64,000 nt of DNA from Triglochin maritima (lineage: Eukaryota; Streptophyta; Magnoliopsida; Alismatales; Juncaginaceae), in the NCBI GenBank assembly GCA_963682175.1, contig OY821782.1, positions 33,625,741-33,689,740 on the forward strand, read 5' to 3'. The position numbers were made by a program, and so were the translations under genes. The first letter of the stretch is position 1. Each line of letters opens with the position of its first letter. This document shows positions 46,301-58,252 of this stretch, in pieces. The notes below the pieces were generated by a model. The model did no database searches. It saw nothing but the letters and a program-made list of their open reading frames with translations, and had not been told where the DNA came from.

Positions 46301-49300
46301 CATTCTATAGCCCGCTTCCCTGAAGGTAAATCGATCAAGTCCCAAGTACCATTGTCATCTAAAGCATTTATCTCCTCTATCATTGCATTTTGCCAACCAA
46401 GAAGAGATATGGCTTCATGAACCATTTTAGGGATAGAAATAGAATCAAGAGAAGCAATAACAGAACAAGAGGAAGATGACAATCCATTATATGAAACAAA
46501 AGAAATGGGATAAGTACATTGGCGTTTATCTTTGTGCAGTGCAATAGGAAGGTCATCGCTCGGGACTGGATCTGATGACGAAGGAGCATGTGCAGTTGTG
46601 CAGGACATGAATCAGGAGGTGGATGCCTGGAATAGACTTGAGTGATAGGAGGCTTGACAGGAGCAAATTCTAAGACAGGGGAGGGGGATGTAATAGAGTA
46701 AACCAGCAAATCATCATCCTCCCCCTGACAAGCGGGAATAGGTAAAGACGGAAAATAAGGTGTCTTCCATGAAAGTGACATCAATTGAGACAAGATATTT
46801 GTTAAGACTGTGACAATAACACTTAAAACCTTTCTGAAGATGAGAATAACCAAGGAATACACACTTCAAAGACTTGGGATCTAATTTAGTGACATGTGGA
46901 AATATCTCGAACGAAACAAGTACTACAAAGATCCGAGGATGAAAATGAAACAATGACTTATTGGAAAAAAAGGATTTATAAGGGGGGTCTCACCATTAAG
47001 AACAGATGATGACATGCGATTATTGAGAAAACATGTTGTAGAAATGACATCGACCCAAAAAGGTTTAAGAACATGCATTTGAAATAAGAAGGCTCGAGCA
47101 GTTTCAAGAAGATGTCTGTTTTTACGTTCTGCTACACCATTTTGGAATACAGTATCAACACAAGATGTTTCACGAAGCATGTCATTTTGAACCATATGAG
47201 TGAAATGAAGCAGATGTTTATTCTTTGGCATTATCACTTCACAGTTCACAAAGCACCAATGGAAACATTAAATTGATTTTTAATCTCAGCACAAATAGAG
47301 AAAACAACTCACACCGACTTTTCATCAAATAGAGCCAAGTTACACAAGAATAATCATCTGCAAAAGTAACAAAATACCTAAACCCTGGTTTAGACAAAAT
47401 AGGAGGACCCCAAACATCAAAACGAACTCCTTTAAAAGGAACACTGGCGCGTTTATTGACTCTGGGACGCGAACTAAGACGATGGTGTTTTGCAAATTGA
47501 CATGACTCAATCTAATGAAGACGCCTTACTATATTGTGGACGGAGCTTCTTGAGCGAAGGAAGATATGGATGACCCAACCTACAATGAGCCTCGAAAGGA
47601 GAAGTGACACTTGAGCAAGCAATAGAGGTTGGTAGCGGCATGCCAAGAATGTAGAGGTCTCCAGACTAATGTCCTTTACCAATAATCTTCTTCGTCATAA
47701 GATCCTGAAATAATCAACGATCGGGAAAAAAAAAGAGATGCAACAATTAAGATTACGAGTGAGTTGACCGACAGAAAGAAAAATAAAGGATAAATTAGGT
47801 AAATGTAAGACATAGGACATAAAACCACCCAAAAACACCTTTTTGCCCAAACTTTTCCCTGAAATCGCTAGATCACACCGAAAGAGACCCCGAGACGGCG
47901 AGAAACTGAGGGGACGAGGCAAACAAGGGAAAACATGACCTTCGGGCGGCACGTGTGACTCGTGCGCTGGGAAAATGGACGCAGGACTAAGGGAAAACAT
48001 AGATCGGCGGCTGGGGAACCTCGTGGTGTGGGCGGTGAGGCCTAAAACAAAAAACCCTAATTTCGAAACCCTAAGGTTCTTGATACCATGTTATGTGAAG
48101 TGTTCTTTCATTGATAGAGTTTCACATATACACACAAAACTAGGAATCTATCCAAGGTAACTATACAATTTGGAAACTAGAATAAATGCTAAATATACAC
48201 CTAATTTATAGTATCAATTGAGAAGATGAAAAAGAATAAAATTGTGGTTAAATGTTGTGTACTGAATCAGATGACGTGGCAGAAAAAGAAAATTGGGATA
48301 CCATCTGTGAAAATGTTGTTGTGGATGACCTTATAATGGAAGATTTGAATGAAACTCCTTCGGTAACATGAAGCCTCAACAGAAAATCCTCTATCCATAT
48401 ATACAAATGGAAATTGGAATATAAAGTAGTATCTAAATTCTGAACATGCACATTTTCAAAAATTATAGACGAATGATTTTCTTGCTTTACGTATAACTTC
48501 AAGTCGTTTGTTTTCATCCTATATGATCATATCTAAGTTAATTTTGAAGCTCCCACCTATGGCAAGGTCAGGGAGGATCAGATATGCTCTGTGCACAATC
48601 TTACCCTTTAAGTTGACAACGAGGCTTTTCCTATTGATCGATGACACGAAGTACAAACAATTTAAAAAACAATCTAATTAAGTCCACTATAATTCTTAAG
48701 CTAAAAAGTAATATAATCTTTGACTCCGTTGGAAATGGACAAAGATGTTTGTTTTCACAATTATCATACTAGTCAGGGGTAAATAATTTAAGTTTATGTT
48801 GGAAGGCACATAAATTTATTCCATGTTTGACTCTCTTTTTTACCTTACACGTACTTCCTTATCACTACAAAGAAGAGATTTAAAAAATGTAACAATTTTA
48901 ATCCTCCGTATAGTATTTGTTTGTATCCTATGTGCATATGTGGGTTGACAATGAGTGTGTTAATGTTGTCATTTTTTGCAATGGATTGGAATTGAATTCA
49001 TTTATGCTACTTTTATTACATGCCTTAAATTTTATTCATGAACCACAGAAAATGCCCGTTGGAATATCATCTTGTTTAAGTGATGTTTCTGTTAAGTATC
49101 CCTCTATTTTTTTGGTCATTTCCTGCATATTTTTTACTGATCACTATTTTTTTAGCAATTAACTTCCAATTGCCATCATAACCAATTAGATATCTATTTT
49201 CGTGCCTACTGATTGCTACACTTGAATCAGGTATTTTAACTTCTAGAGAATGCCGATAATCTTGAAAATGCTGCCAAACTTATTAAAGAGCATGATGTAT

Positions 49301-52300
49301 ATTCTCTTCTACTGATGTGCTTAATTGAAGGGTACAAACCTTTTCACTCTCGTGGAATTATATTACTCTATTTCATTCAAGAGAATTGTTGTAGAAGTAT
49401 TTGTTGCCTCCTTTGTCATGTTTTCTGAGGTGAAACTTGTTTAACCTTTAGACAATTGTGCGAGCTTATGCTTTTTCGAGAACTCGTAAGTCTTAACATT
49501 GCAAGACATGGGGATTTTACGTCATTTTCGTATATATCATTTCCTATTTATCTCCTTGCTCATGCGGGAGCCTCTTTCGATGCATTGTTGAACATCTCCT
49601 GTTTATCTTCTCCAGACCTCACCTTATTTTCCGCCAAACTTAACCTTGACGCACACAATTTCTCTTATTTTCTATCTAATCTCCTATATTTACCCATACC
49701 CTGCCATATTTCTCTCTACTATAATAACTACTAATTACTATTTTTTCTATTGTCGTTGGTTTGTTAATCTTAACAACAGTTAATTATAAATTTATAATCA
49801 TCATAAACAACTACATAATTATTACAATTCAATAAGAGTTCTTTGATAAGCTCACAATCGGGATTACAAAAATCACTATGAACGCTAAACATTATAATAA
49901 TTAAAAGTTATTATAACTTAGTCACTAATTAGTTTTTACGAGTTCTTTGGATTTTAGCGATTTCTTATCTAACAAGCAGTAAGCAAATTCCACTACATTT
50001 TAAAAAAAATTGTCCCGGAAAATATTATTTGCTGGCCCAGGCTACTAATGAGATATTCTTGCTTGCTGGTTCGGCCAAAAAATGTTTAAATTGAAGCTTC
50101 TGTTTATGATATTCTGATTTGCATTTTCGAAATCAATATCTTTCTTTCTCATTTCCACATGAAATTGAATTCAGTTGTGTTAACTGCACATAATTCCAAT
50201 GCCAATCCGGAAACCTTCAAATTTCTTTTCATTTTGCCTTTTAATACCTTCCGGATAAATCTATTTCATTTTTTTCACTAATTTATATATTGTCACATAA
50301 CAAATAACCATTGGTAGATCTGAACTCCAAGAAAATGCCGATAAATTGTTAAACAAAAATCTTTTTCTATCATCTCTGTGTCTAACGATACAATTGTCAC
50401 TGTTGGAAGTCATATTGAGAACAATAATGATGAAAAGGTTGAGTTTGGAACAAAATTATGTAGAGAGAGATAGGGGAAGAATTTACGAAGACATAATGGT
50501 TAAGGACGACCATAGCATGTAATGTAGGCGATTGTTTGACGAACCACTTGCTAGAAGGTGATGCAAAGAGAACGTATCAGTGCCTTTGTTTCCAGTTTTT
50601 CCATATGTTGAATTGAGATAACAATTGATGGTTTAGTTTGGTTGGTTCTGATTTAGTGTTTTTGTTTGTTTCTCTCATTTCCTGAAAAGTTAGCTGGACT
50701 TTATGTTGGATTTGTTCATTTCTCGATATAAGATTAGGAATGTTACATATGGCTGGTAAGTTTTATACCCTCGTAAGTAAACTTGTATGTTAAGTGTAAC
50801 TTGAATTTCTGTACTTAGTGATTTGTGTTCTGTGCCAGCAATGAACAAGTTGCAGCTGCTTCTTCTGATGCCATTAGAAACCTTGTGTTGTTTTCTGAAG
50901 GGATGGTATAGAACTACTTGCAGCTTGTTCTATACGTGTTCCTTGTGCATTACTGTGTACTAATGCCTTCTTAATTTATTTAGCATATAATTTTCCCAGA
51001 AGACAGCAATGAAGCTACTCACCTCAAAAAGATAGCAAATGGTTGTTCATCACTGGTACTATTTTGTACACCTTGCTGCTCTATTCCTGTGAGACAGTTT
51101 TTTCAGCATGTAGCTGAATGAAATATTAGGTTGACTATATTTCATCATACGAAGTCATTATCTTAAACTGTTCTCTGTTTTGGTCTTTTGCGGTCTATTG
51201 TTTTCCATGATGTGCAGAGCATGTTTGCTGTTTCATGCATGCATGACATTTGACAACAGGATTGAGTTAAACCCTATCAACTCAAGAGGTTCAATAGCTT
51301 TTCCTTTAAATACTGAATGCACTTGAGTGAAATATTTATTTTTCTCAATAATAATTTCAAGTGAGATGGTAGTTGATTGGGATAAACATGGAAGTCAAAA
51401 TTTATTGTTCTGTGACTCTTCATTTTTGTACTTGAAAGTTCATTAAAAAACAACAATTTGATATTTTCTAATGTTATTTAAAATGCACCGAGTATTTATG
51501 TGGTATATAACACATCGGGTTTTAGTTATGTTCTTGCTTAGGTGATGAGACAAGATTATGCTAATCGCTCCAGTCGGACGGACCTTCATTTGTTCCTTGT
51601 CATTGCATTTTCTTCTGATATCTTTGGCAGTCAAATCATTTTCAACCTATTATGATCCGGCAGAAATATGGTTGAAAAAGGGGGGGAACACTCTTATTTA
51701 ATTTGTGCAGCAGATTGAAAAGGAATTTTGAGTATTTTAGTTCCACTACTATATTCTGGTATGTTAGGAAAATAATATCCGTATCCATATCCAGATCCGC
51801 AGGATATGGTAATTCCATATCCATGTCATTTCTATTTCAAATCTGGATAAGTACATGAAGTGGATGGTCCATATTTATTTGCACCCCTTTCTTGAAAGAC
51901 AATTTATAAAAACACATCCAAGCTCTAACCTATTAGCTCATGACCTGCGAATTAAGGGCCAAATGTGTTGGCCCTTAAGTTAGCTCCTCTCATTTTGACC
52001 TATATCTTTTTATGTTCTTACATAAAACCAAGCGTCAACTGTTAAAGAGGACCATGAGTGACTCATTTCAGTAAAAAGGGTAATAGCTCAAGCATGGAAT
52101 AACTAATCTTACTTGCACTCAGCTCCATGAAACCTTTTATCAATTCAAGCAAATTTTACCGTAGGTTTTGTTCTTTTGAGTAATATTACTAGATATTCTT
52201 AGTAGTCATATCTTGATATTGGGATGCAAATTGAATCATGAGCCCATATACATATTAGTGTAGCCGTTAATTGCATGAAGATTAATGTAGTTTTCTTTGT

Positions 52301-55300
52301 ACATTTAGCTATGGGGTGTCTGAGTTTGAGTCATATGTTGCTTTCTTGGACTTCTAGAGTAGACTAACGTGTCATACCAAGACCTCAAGTTAGAGTTAAG
52401 CTATTGTGTTGCGCATTCAACTTTATGGTCAATATTATATGGGCTTCCCAGCTTTTATTTTCAATTATATCAGTAAAAGACAATAAAACTATTCATTGGT
52501 ATTTTTTTATCTGGCATAATGCTTTGCCTGTTTTTTTTTACTTGATACAGAATCAGGACAGAGACGCGTGACACATTTTTCTTTTTTTTGTTTCCAACTA
52601 TAATTCAAGTATTTATTAATTTCTTTTATGGGCTAATAATATTTCTTCTGTTATTTGCTCTGATTGTGTCTTTTTGCATTGACAGCATGTTTTCTTGTTT
52701 ACTTCTCATTTCTTTCTCAATTCATCTAAAAATATGTACAGGCATGGGTTCGTATTCTAGCCCTTATAGCGAAATTATTCTGTGTTTCGAGCTCAACTGC
52801 AACAGCGATATATGCTTCAGATCTTTTAGGTTTATTCGAAAAAGAAGTCAGCAATGAGAATGATGTGCTAACGAACTTAAGTGCTCTGGAACTTTTGTAC
52901 GAGGTACTGAGATAACTCTTGAACATGATATTCTAGTCAATCATCTTAACTTCTTAAAAACCTGTCATAACTGAAATAATGGCATACACCTGGTGAATAT
53001 AGTAAGCAGCTAATAATTTTTGAGTAAATTTCAGGTGTATATTAATTTCATCTGAAATCAAACAAGATTTATAAATTATAGTAAATTGAATATGCACAGG
53101 TAAATGTAGTTGATCAAGCCTAAGTGATATTCACAAAACTGGAATGTAAAATTCTGCATTTAATGGGAAATGTATATTCTGCATTTAAGATTGAAGTAAT
53201 CAATTATGAAGTACTAAGGAAAAGACATCAACATGATTGAGTACTTCATAAATTATAAGTTATTAATGGTAAATTGATTTTATGTTTCTCTTCATGTTTG
53301 ATGAATTTGCTGCTAGATTGGTGATACTGTTGGCAAGGGTTGTGGATTTTTTTCATTCCTTCGCAGTTGGACATGTGATTCTGTCTAGTTCGACATGATA
53401 TTTTCTGGTGGTCCTTCAAATGCCTAAGTGGAACCATGATGCATTTGATAAAATTCTGATAGTTGCTAAAAGAATTTTGAAGAATGTATTATTCTGCAGT
53501 TTGTAGAATCTACAATATACAAATTTACATTAGAGTTGCCAGTTATCACAAGTTCTACACCGAGGCTATGTCTTCCGACGAGACTTCAACAATTCTACAA
53601 TATTTACACCCCTTAACTTTTCACGTGGAAATTGTGTTGTAAAGGATCTCCAATGATTCAGGAGGTTGTTGTTCTATCTATGCATTCCCAGGGAAAGTTT
53701 ATAAGACTAACTCTTCTTGTAACATTTTCAACAAGTTGGCAGAATGTCCTCACGGAACCTCATTCCTCGTGAAAACATCCATGCTTCAACTTTTGTCTTC
53801 TTTAATCAGGTGTGATGCTGAATTGCTTATGCTTGTCCAGTTAAGTTGTGCTATGTTGTTCATCCCTTCTTCCTTTTTTGGGTCTTATGTGTCTTTTATG
53901 TCTTTTACAGCAATGACTCAGCTGATTCTGTGTTACGATCAAGAGCAATTCTACTGAGTGGAAGGCTTCTTTTGTCACCTGATACATACTCTGTTGTTGA
54001 TGAAAATAGTAATAATTTTTTAAGTTATGTTTGTTTTACGGAACTTGGTGGAAATCCTATTATGAATGTTCCATCAATTGTTAGAAGCTGAGTAATCCTC
54101 TTAAACCAAGACATCTGTAGCATGAGGATGCCCTATGATTGAGTTATACATTAGCCAAACCATGTTTCTCTTGATGGCACTAAGGAGTAGATGCATAAAA
54201 GAGGAAATAGTTGTATCTGTTTCATTGTAAATTTAAAAGGTTATGTCTAATCTATTACAAACCCCACTTGAGATGGGATATTATTCTCTCCAGTTTATTG
54301 GTGGAAAACCAGTTTCTTCAGATATTGTTGAAATGAACACACTAAATGAAAATCAAAAGATCAGAAAGGTAATGTAAAAACACAGTTAAAACTGTTACAA
54401 AAATTGTATAGGGTTACATTGGACTTTGCTTTGCTGCTTATGAGCCTTTATAGTAGTGCTACAGTAGTGCCATTTTTCCTTTCTATGCTAGAAGTGCTCC
54501 TCTAGTGCTCTTACACTGATTATCATCCCAACATAAGCTGGAATTCTCTGTCAAGTTACCATTGTTAGGAATTTCGTGCATTTTCTCCTTTTAGGGAAGA
54601 AATGATGTCTCCTAGTCCTCATGATTCTACGACTGTTAATATAGTTTACTTGCAGTGATACAACTCAACAGAAAAAGTAATACTCTGTTACCTACGTTAG
54701 GGATTAGAGGTTCTCTGTCAGCAATTGACCGAAGGTTGGAACTTCTGAAAGATCAACATACAGACGAACGTGAGAGTGCGCTTGAAGCATTGGGTTTAAT
54801 TGGCACTTGTAAGTGAATTCAGGCACGTTTGCTTGATCATTTTATATTTTATTTCATTTCTTGTATAAAAATACGAGAGCCTGTTGGCAGGAAACATGTT
54901 TTTACGGTAAAATGACTTTTTGTTGTTTGTTCCCCATCATATTTGCTATTTTCTAATTTCACTTTATACGAAGGGAAAGGGGATATTTATAATTTCCTGC
55001 AGGTAACCTTAACCATTTCTCCTAAATTGGATTAAAGATGGACACATGGTCATGTAGTGGATTGTCACTACTTATAAGTTACATAACTAGTAGTCTGGTA
55101 TAAAAGGTGCAGTAAAATATTTTAGGTATCTCTGTCTGTTTGGAAACCTATCATTTTCTAATATCCACGCAATTCATTCTGAAGTGGTCAATATTGAAGT
55201 GTATATTTTTGCACTAATTTATAGATTATTTTATTTGTTTCTATTTGTTTTAGTACTGCATATTTTGTGTTTTTAACTTCACAATTTTTCTTCAATCAAT

Positions 55301-58252
55301 CCTCTGTTTGGTTTTTCTGTCGATGTAATTTTTCTTTTGGTGCTGTTCGATTCAACTTTGTTCTTTTTCCTGTTGTTTTTAGCATTTCAAGGAGCTACCT
55401 TATTATTAACGAGGCCATCTCCTGTGGCAAGGCATGTCGTAGAAGCTGCTTTTAGTAAGCAGGGAAGGGGGATACTTCTAGTAAGTTTTGTTGTATCTTT
55501 TTTTCTCCATCAGTTGATCTTTAACTTGGATCTTAGATTGTGCAGATATATTGCTTCTCCTATTCGTAGTAGCCATGAAACTAACACTATTTTATTCTAC
55601 TGTCAAATTTTCTGTTAACGTATATGTAAAAAAGTTTTGAGTCATGGGATCTGCGAAAAAAGTTCATGATAGTTTAAGTTGGCAAGAAGCCAAAAATGCC
55701 AACTTTAATTTGAAAGAATGATTTGTTCCACTAGACAAAAGTGTAGTATGTATCCTTAAGCAATAGTAACGTCATATTAATAAAAAATGAACTTATATGA
55801 GATTCCTAGTTTTTCGGTTGCTTTTCACATTTTTGAATTCCATCCACCGTTTCTCGTAATCAAGCTAGGGTGCCTTCACTTAATGATGTTGTACATCATT
55901 CATATGATACTATGACATGATAATGTGGTGTCTGGGGAACCCTACATCTGATGTTAATTCTTGAGGGTTGAGGTTGTGGTTTTGTTCAAATTTTCACATT
56001 CTAAAAATCATTGCACGATCGTGAACAGGCTGCTTTAGATGCCGTTGGAAACATTGCTGGAATCGAGCGATCGGACAACAGCAGGTTGCTTGGTGGGGAT
56101 GCAGAAGAGTGTCTCCAACATTTAATATATAAGACTGCTGCCAACAGCTCAAAACTCTCACTATCTGTTAGTCCTTGATTCTTGCCTCTTTGAATTGTTA
56201 GAAAGATTTTTATCAAGTTTATTATGAATTATAGAACAAGATCAGTCTCCTCCTGTAGATTGTATGTTCTGTTTGGTTGGTACTGAAGGGAAGTGCAAAA
56301 ACAACTGTTCATTCAATGTGCTCTTTTTTTTCATTCATTCAATGTGAGCTTTGCTTTGTCTATATTAAGTGGAATGTGTTATCATTACTGTGCACATCTA
56401 ACATATTTTGGAATATTTTTGCAGGGTTTGTTTCTCTCTGTATTGCAGAAGGAACCAGAAGTTCGACTAGCAGTAAGCTCTCTTGACATTTTCTATGGAA
56501 GACTCAACTATTTTGTGTTTCCTTATTGTACCTAGAACCCTCTTGTTGTCAGTTCTACCAAAAAGACTATTTGTGTTTTTTTGATCTACTCTTGAACCTC
56601 CACGCCATCATGCTCCAATGTGCATATCCGAATGAAATATGATCAGTATTTCATAATTTTGTTAGAGACTGCATTTCGAAAGAGGTTTCCTCTAAATTGT
56701 ACCTTTTCCTTTGGCATGTGTTTGGGTGCCATTTATAAAATCTGAAGAACTTCTTGATGTTGTTATTTACAAATTACAATTTACAGTTCTAGAATTTACG
56801 TCTTGTAAATGGCAGCTATGCAGACTTGCATAGTCTGACATCATATGCAAACCATGAAAACATGTAAGAACATAAATATGACATACCTAAAGTGGAACAA
56901 TAGCATTTAGTAACCAATTTTAAATCATTAAAGCAAGTCAAAGCTATTTTTGATTTCTTAGCTTCAGCTCTGTATTTAACTTTTGTTTTTGACAAGATTT
57001 ATTCAAAAGTTATTTCGAACATGAAAGATTAGGATGGTAATTATCTGAACGTTATTTTGGATGGATTACTGTAGTATACCATGTTGAAACACTATCTTGT
57101 TAAATTACCACATCTAAGCACATCCTTAGAGTTCCCCATGTTAATCTTTGGTCCCCCTGTAAAAAAACTTATTTATTTTTCAGGCATACAGATTGATCTC
57201 AGCTTTGGTAGCCCGGCCATGGTGCTTACTTGAAGTTTGTTCTAGGCAGGAGATTATAAATCTTGTTGTAGATCCTAACATCGAATCTGAGAAAAATGGT
57301 TAGTATTTTGTCCTTCGGATATTTTCTTAAGTTGTTTCACAGTCTGCACTTCACATGCCTCTTTTATCTCAAAATTCCCATCATGGAATAGCTTCTCGAA
57401 AAGAAGACATTTGAATAAAACCCTAATCCCATTGGGAATCTGTTGCTAAATCTTAAAAATGAAAAAAATCAACGAGAATTATGGATAGTATCCTGAAAAG
57501 CAATACTGTATAGATGTGTTTTCCTCTATGATGAACATGTATAATAGTTGCAAATAGGTTTGTATTTGATTACACAGCGTCTAACTTTGTGCTGATATCT
57601 ACGGGAAACCATGGTAAGAGTGTTATCGGAGGCGCTACAACATACTGAACCAGGGTATTGGCTACCCTCTTGGAATCAAGGGGTACACATTGTATGGAAA
57701 AACGGTCTCATAGTATATTTATTATTATGTTTCTAAAGATGCTCTTGCTTATGCCCTTGTTTAGAAAAAGTGGCATGACAGAATAATATGATAAGAATGA
57801 ATCACATGGAATTTTACGTTCGCTTAATTTTTGTACCGAATTCCTTATCTCGTGATTTTCACTTATGCAGTTCCTTATTCGTAATCAATTTTTTGTTTTC
57901 GTCTTAGAAGTTCAGCTCAGTAGCATACAATTGAACCTTATAGTTGTAATTTTATGTTTTTGGTTGATACCATTTCAGGGATGGACGGTCGGTATGGTTG
58001 TTGCACCGCGATCTGCAAAGCCTTGACCGATTCTAACATGCTTAACGATCCATCTCTTGTGGAAACTGTTAGAAAGGTATAATCTCAATTATCCAAAAAC
58101 AAACCATTATGTTTAGACATGTTCAGTATGTTTGGCATAGCATGAAAGTTTTCCTTCTTTTTCAGCTGCAGGAAGCTGTCAGGAGAGGGCCGTATCTTCC
58201 GAGAAGGAAAATCGAGCCACAACCTGTTGTGGTTACAGCTGATAGATTTTGA
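35854..58252 (+). CDS. 26S proteasome chaperone subunit PSMD5/S5b-like, 17 exons, probably broken
   Basis: A plant homologue of PSMD5 (S5b), an ARM/HEAT-repeat protein that helps assemble the proteasome base and acts in cytosol and nucleus. Exons: 35854-35911, 35973-36036, 37239-37347, 43387-43445, 49231-49331, 50839-50905, 50984-51055, 52742-52903, 53736-53809, 53911-54008, 54701-54808, 55383-55480, 56029-56166, 56425-56472, 57184-57298, 57979-58076, 58166-58252. They total 1556 nt (about 518 codons), the usual length of the plant protein. Exons 1-3 and 6-17 join in frame with GT-AG sites. Exons 4 and 5 contain breaks, so a full-length protein is not predicted from this sequence. Identification rests on remembered family phrases such as RIFRTKYGASLIPQY, SAIDRRLELL and RGPYLPRRK. 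Confidence 0.75.
36100..36640 (+). repeat. Tandem repeat in PSMD5-like intron 2
   Basis: GATTTGGAGTTTGAATAGAT occurs at 36162, 36368 and 36595, within units of about 206 and 227 bp. The units also share GCCCATAAGTG.GCAAATTTACAAAGAC, GAGGATCACGTAAG and GATGGAAATTTAGGT.CGGATTC. Roughly 2.3 units are present. Non-coding. Confidence 0.75.
37348..38649 (+). other. PSMD5-like intron 3, AT-rich first part
   Basis: AT-rich intron. 38160-38560 has many ATATCCATAT/GGATACGAAA-type words describing a degraded repeat. 38642-38649 (CCTGTTAA) is the left target duplication of the MITE that follows. No coding sequence seen. Confidence 0.4.
38650..39164. mobile_element. hAT-type MITE in intron 3
   Basis: A 515-bp element running from TAGGGCTGTAAATGGGGCGG to CCCCGCTTACACCCCTA, flanked by perfect 8-bp duplications CCTGTTAA (38642-38649 and 39165-39172). 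Its terminal repeats match at about 80% over 30 bp and are full of CCCGCC/GGCGGG words, repeated again inside. The interior is AT-rich and non-coding. The structure is complete, so the target site and recent-enough insertion are clear. Confidence 0.85.
39173..39917 (+). other. PSMD5-like intron 3, between MITE and LINE
   Basis: No recognised feature. The open frame at 39496-39702 has no family likeness. The LINE begins at the T run 39918-39924. Confidence 0.4.
39918..43386 (-). mobile_element. L1-type LINE, antisense in PSMD5-like gene, 5'-truncated
   Basis: On the minus strand it starts inside ORF1 (TGIRELQALGVSYS..KIVLVRGKV, stop TAA 43298-43295) and ORF2 starts at the next codon (ATG 43294). 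ORF2 is in several frames. Endonuclease: MKISWNVRGLGDKDKWLAIR, LGLQESKL, GDFHVIRF. Reverse transcriptase: KDGAPSPDDYPISFYQKCW, IALISKVEGVEQIRDFHPIS, FQSAFIEGR, and the catalytic box FLQYADDIVLFCDG at about 41620. Zinc-finger end: FWETWSAIDGDDRQIWLLFP (about 40290). A short A tract ends it (39924-39918). Frameshifts in all parts make it inactive. No clear target duplication was found. Confidence 0.85.
43387..43445 (+). pseudogene. PSMD5-like exon 4, damaged and abutting a LINE
   Basis: After CAG at 43384-43386 the exon shows FVQAGFQSDSQMVKC in one frame and ACKA in another, then a good donor GTAAGT at 43446. The expected family sequence runs through these words in one frame. Here the T run at its start looks one base too long, and about five bases seem to be missing before TTGTAAAGCT. 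The sequence left of 43387 is the antisense of LINE ORF1, so the original intron 3 end is gone or replaced. The exon cannot keep the frame between exons 3 and 5. Confidence 0.6.
43446..44364 (+). other. PSMD5-like intron 4, first part
   Basis: AT-rich intron following exon 4. The open frame 43630-43878 has no support. No other feature seen until the copia LTR at 44365. Confidence 0.4.
44441..45120. mobile_element. Long-TIR DNA element inserted in the copia LTR
   Basis: Ends are AGGAGGGATCCACTACC and its exact reverse complement at 45104-45120. The inverted repeats extend inward, imperfectly, for about 180 bp per arm: ACACGGTTGCGTTTG..CGATAAAATCAA, then AACTCCAAATTGAAAA and GTAGATTAATGATGTCGAAAATCATAA. 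The left arm is itself interrupted by a hAT MITE (44531-44819). The central part is AT-rich and non-coding, fitting a MULE-like MITE. Confidence 0.8.
44531..44819. mobile_element. Small hAT element nested in the long-TIR element
   Basis: 289 bp between perfect 8-bp duplications CAAACGTA (44523-44530 and 44820-44827). It runs from CAATATTTTT to CCTGAACACTG. Its right end carries the GCCTAGGCG/GTCGCCC subterminal repeats (44728-44806) in the same style as the left end of the larger hAT at 32499, read on the minus strand, and the AT-rich part resembles that element's leader. So it is a deletion derivative of that family. Confidence 0.8.
45220..48088 (-). mobile_element. Ty1/copia polyprotein, decayed
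   Basis: On the minus strand, from high to low coordinates: a gag-pre-integrase remnant (about 47690-47520) and an integrase core with FKGVRFDVWGPP (about 47430) and QNGVAERKNRHLLETARAFL (47100-47160). Next is the tail KCVFLGYSHLQKGFKCY, and reverse transcriptase with WQNAMIEEINALDDNGTWDL, VRKLDIKKAFLHGDLQEVYM-type words (about 46090) and YGLKQSS. RNase H onset shows YRRLVGKLNYLTVTRPDIAY. Frameshifts and stops occur throughout. The PBS TGGTATCAAGAACC is at 48075-48088. Between copia LTRs 44365 and 48089. Confidence 0.8.
48089..48209 (-). repeat. Copia LTR (5' LTR), outer end shortened
   Basis: Begins TGTTATGTGAAGTGTTC right beside the PBS and matches the split LTR at 44365 for about 120 bp, to ACACCTAATTTATA. 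The outer TAACA end is missing. Confidence 0.65.
48210..49230 (+). other. PSMD5-like intron 4, last part
   Basis: AT-rich intron sequence ending in the acceptor TTGAATCAG at 49222-49230. The minus-strand frame 48248-48517 and others have no support. Confidence 0.4.
49231..49331 (+). pseudogene. PSMD5-like exon 5 with a stop codon
   Basis: The exon codes LLENADNLENAAKLIKEHDV then YSLLLMCLIEG and splices in phase (GG|C) to exon 6. Its first codons in that frame are GTA TTT TAA, a stop where plant homologues have VSC or a similar triplet. Using the other acceptor (CTTCTAG at 49240-49246) would avoid the stop but does not fit the phase of exons 3 or 4. Confidence 0.55.
50839..58252 (+). CDS. PSMD5-like exons 6-17, frame intact
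   Basis: The twelve exons read continuously: NEQVAAASSDAIRNLVLFSE (6), HIIFPEDSNEATHLKKIANG (7), AWVRILALIAKLFCVSSSTA and more (8), LAECPHGTSFLVKTSMLQLL (9), NDSADSVLRSRAILLSGRLL (10), SLSAIDRRLELLKDQHTDER (11), FQGATLLLTRPSPVARHVVE (12), AALDAVGNIAGIERSDNSRL (13), GLFLSVLQKEPEVRLA (14), AYRLISALVARPWCLLEVCS (15), MDGRYGCCTAICKALTDSNM (16), LQEAVRRGPYLPRRKIEPQP...DRF (17), then TGA at 58250-58252. All junction phases match. For exon 10 I chose donor AATA|GTAATA and acceptor CGTTAG (54700), which keep the frame. Confidence 0.8.

Noticed and set aside
50310..50400. A second copy of PSMD5-like exon 5 (GAAAATGCCGATAAATTG)
   Set aside because: Only about a dozen bases match exon 5, the frame stops soon after, and no splice sites fit. 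Probably chance.
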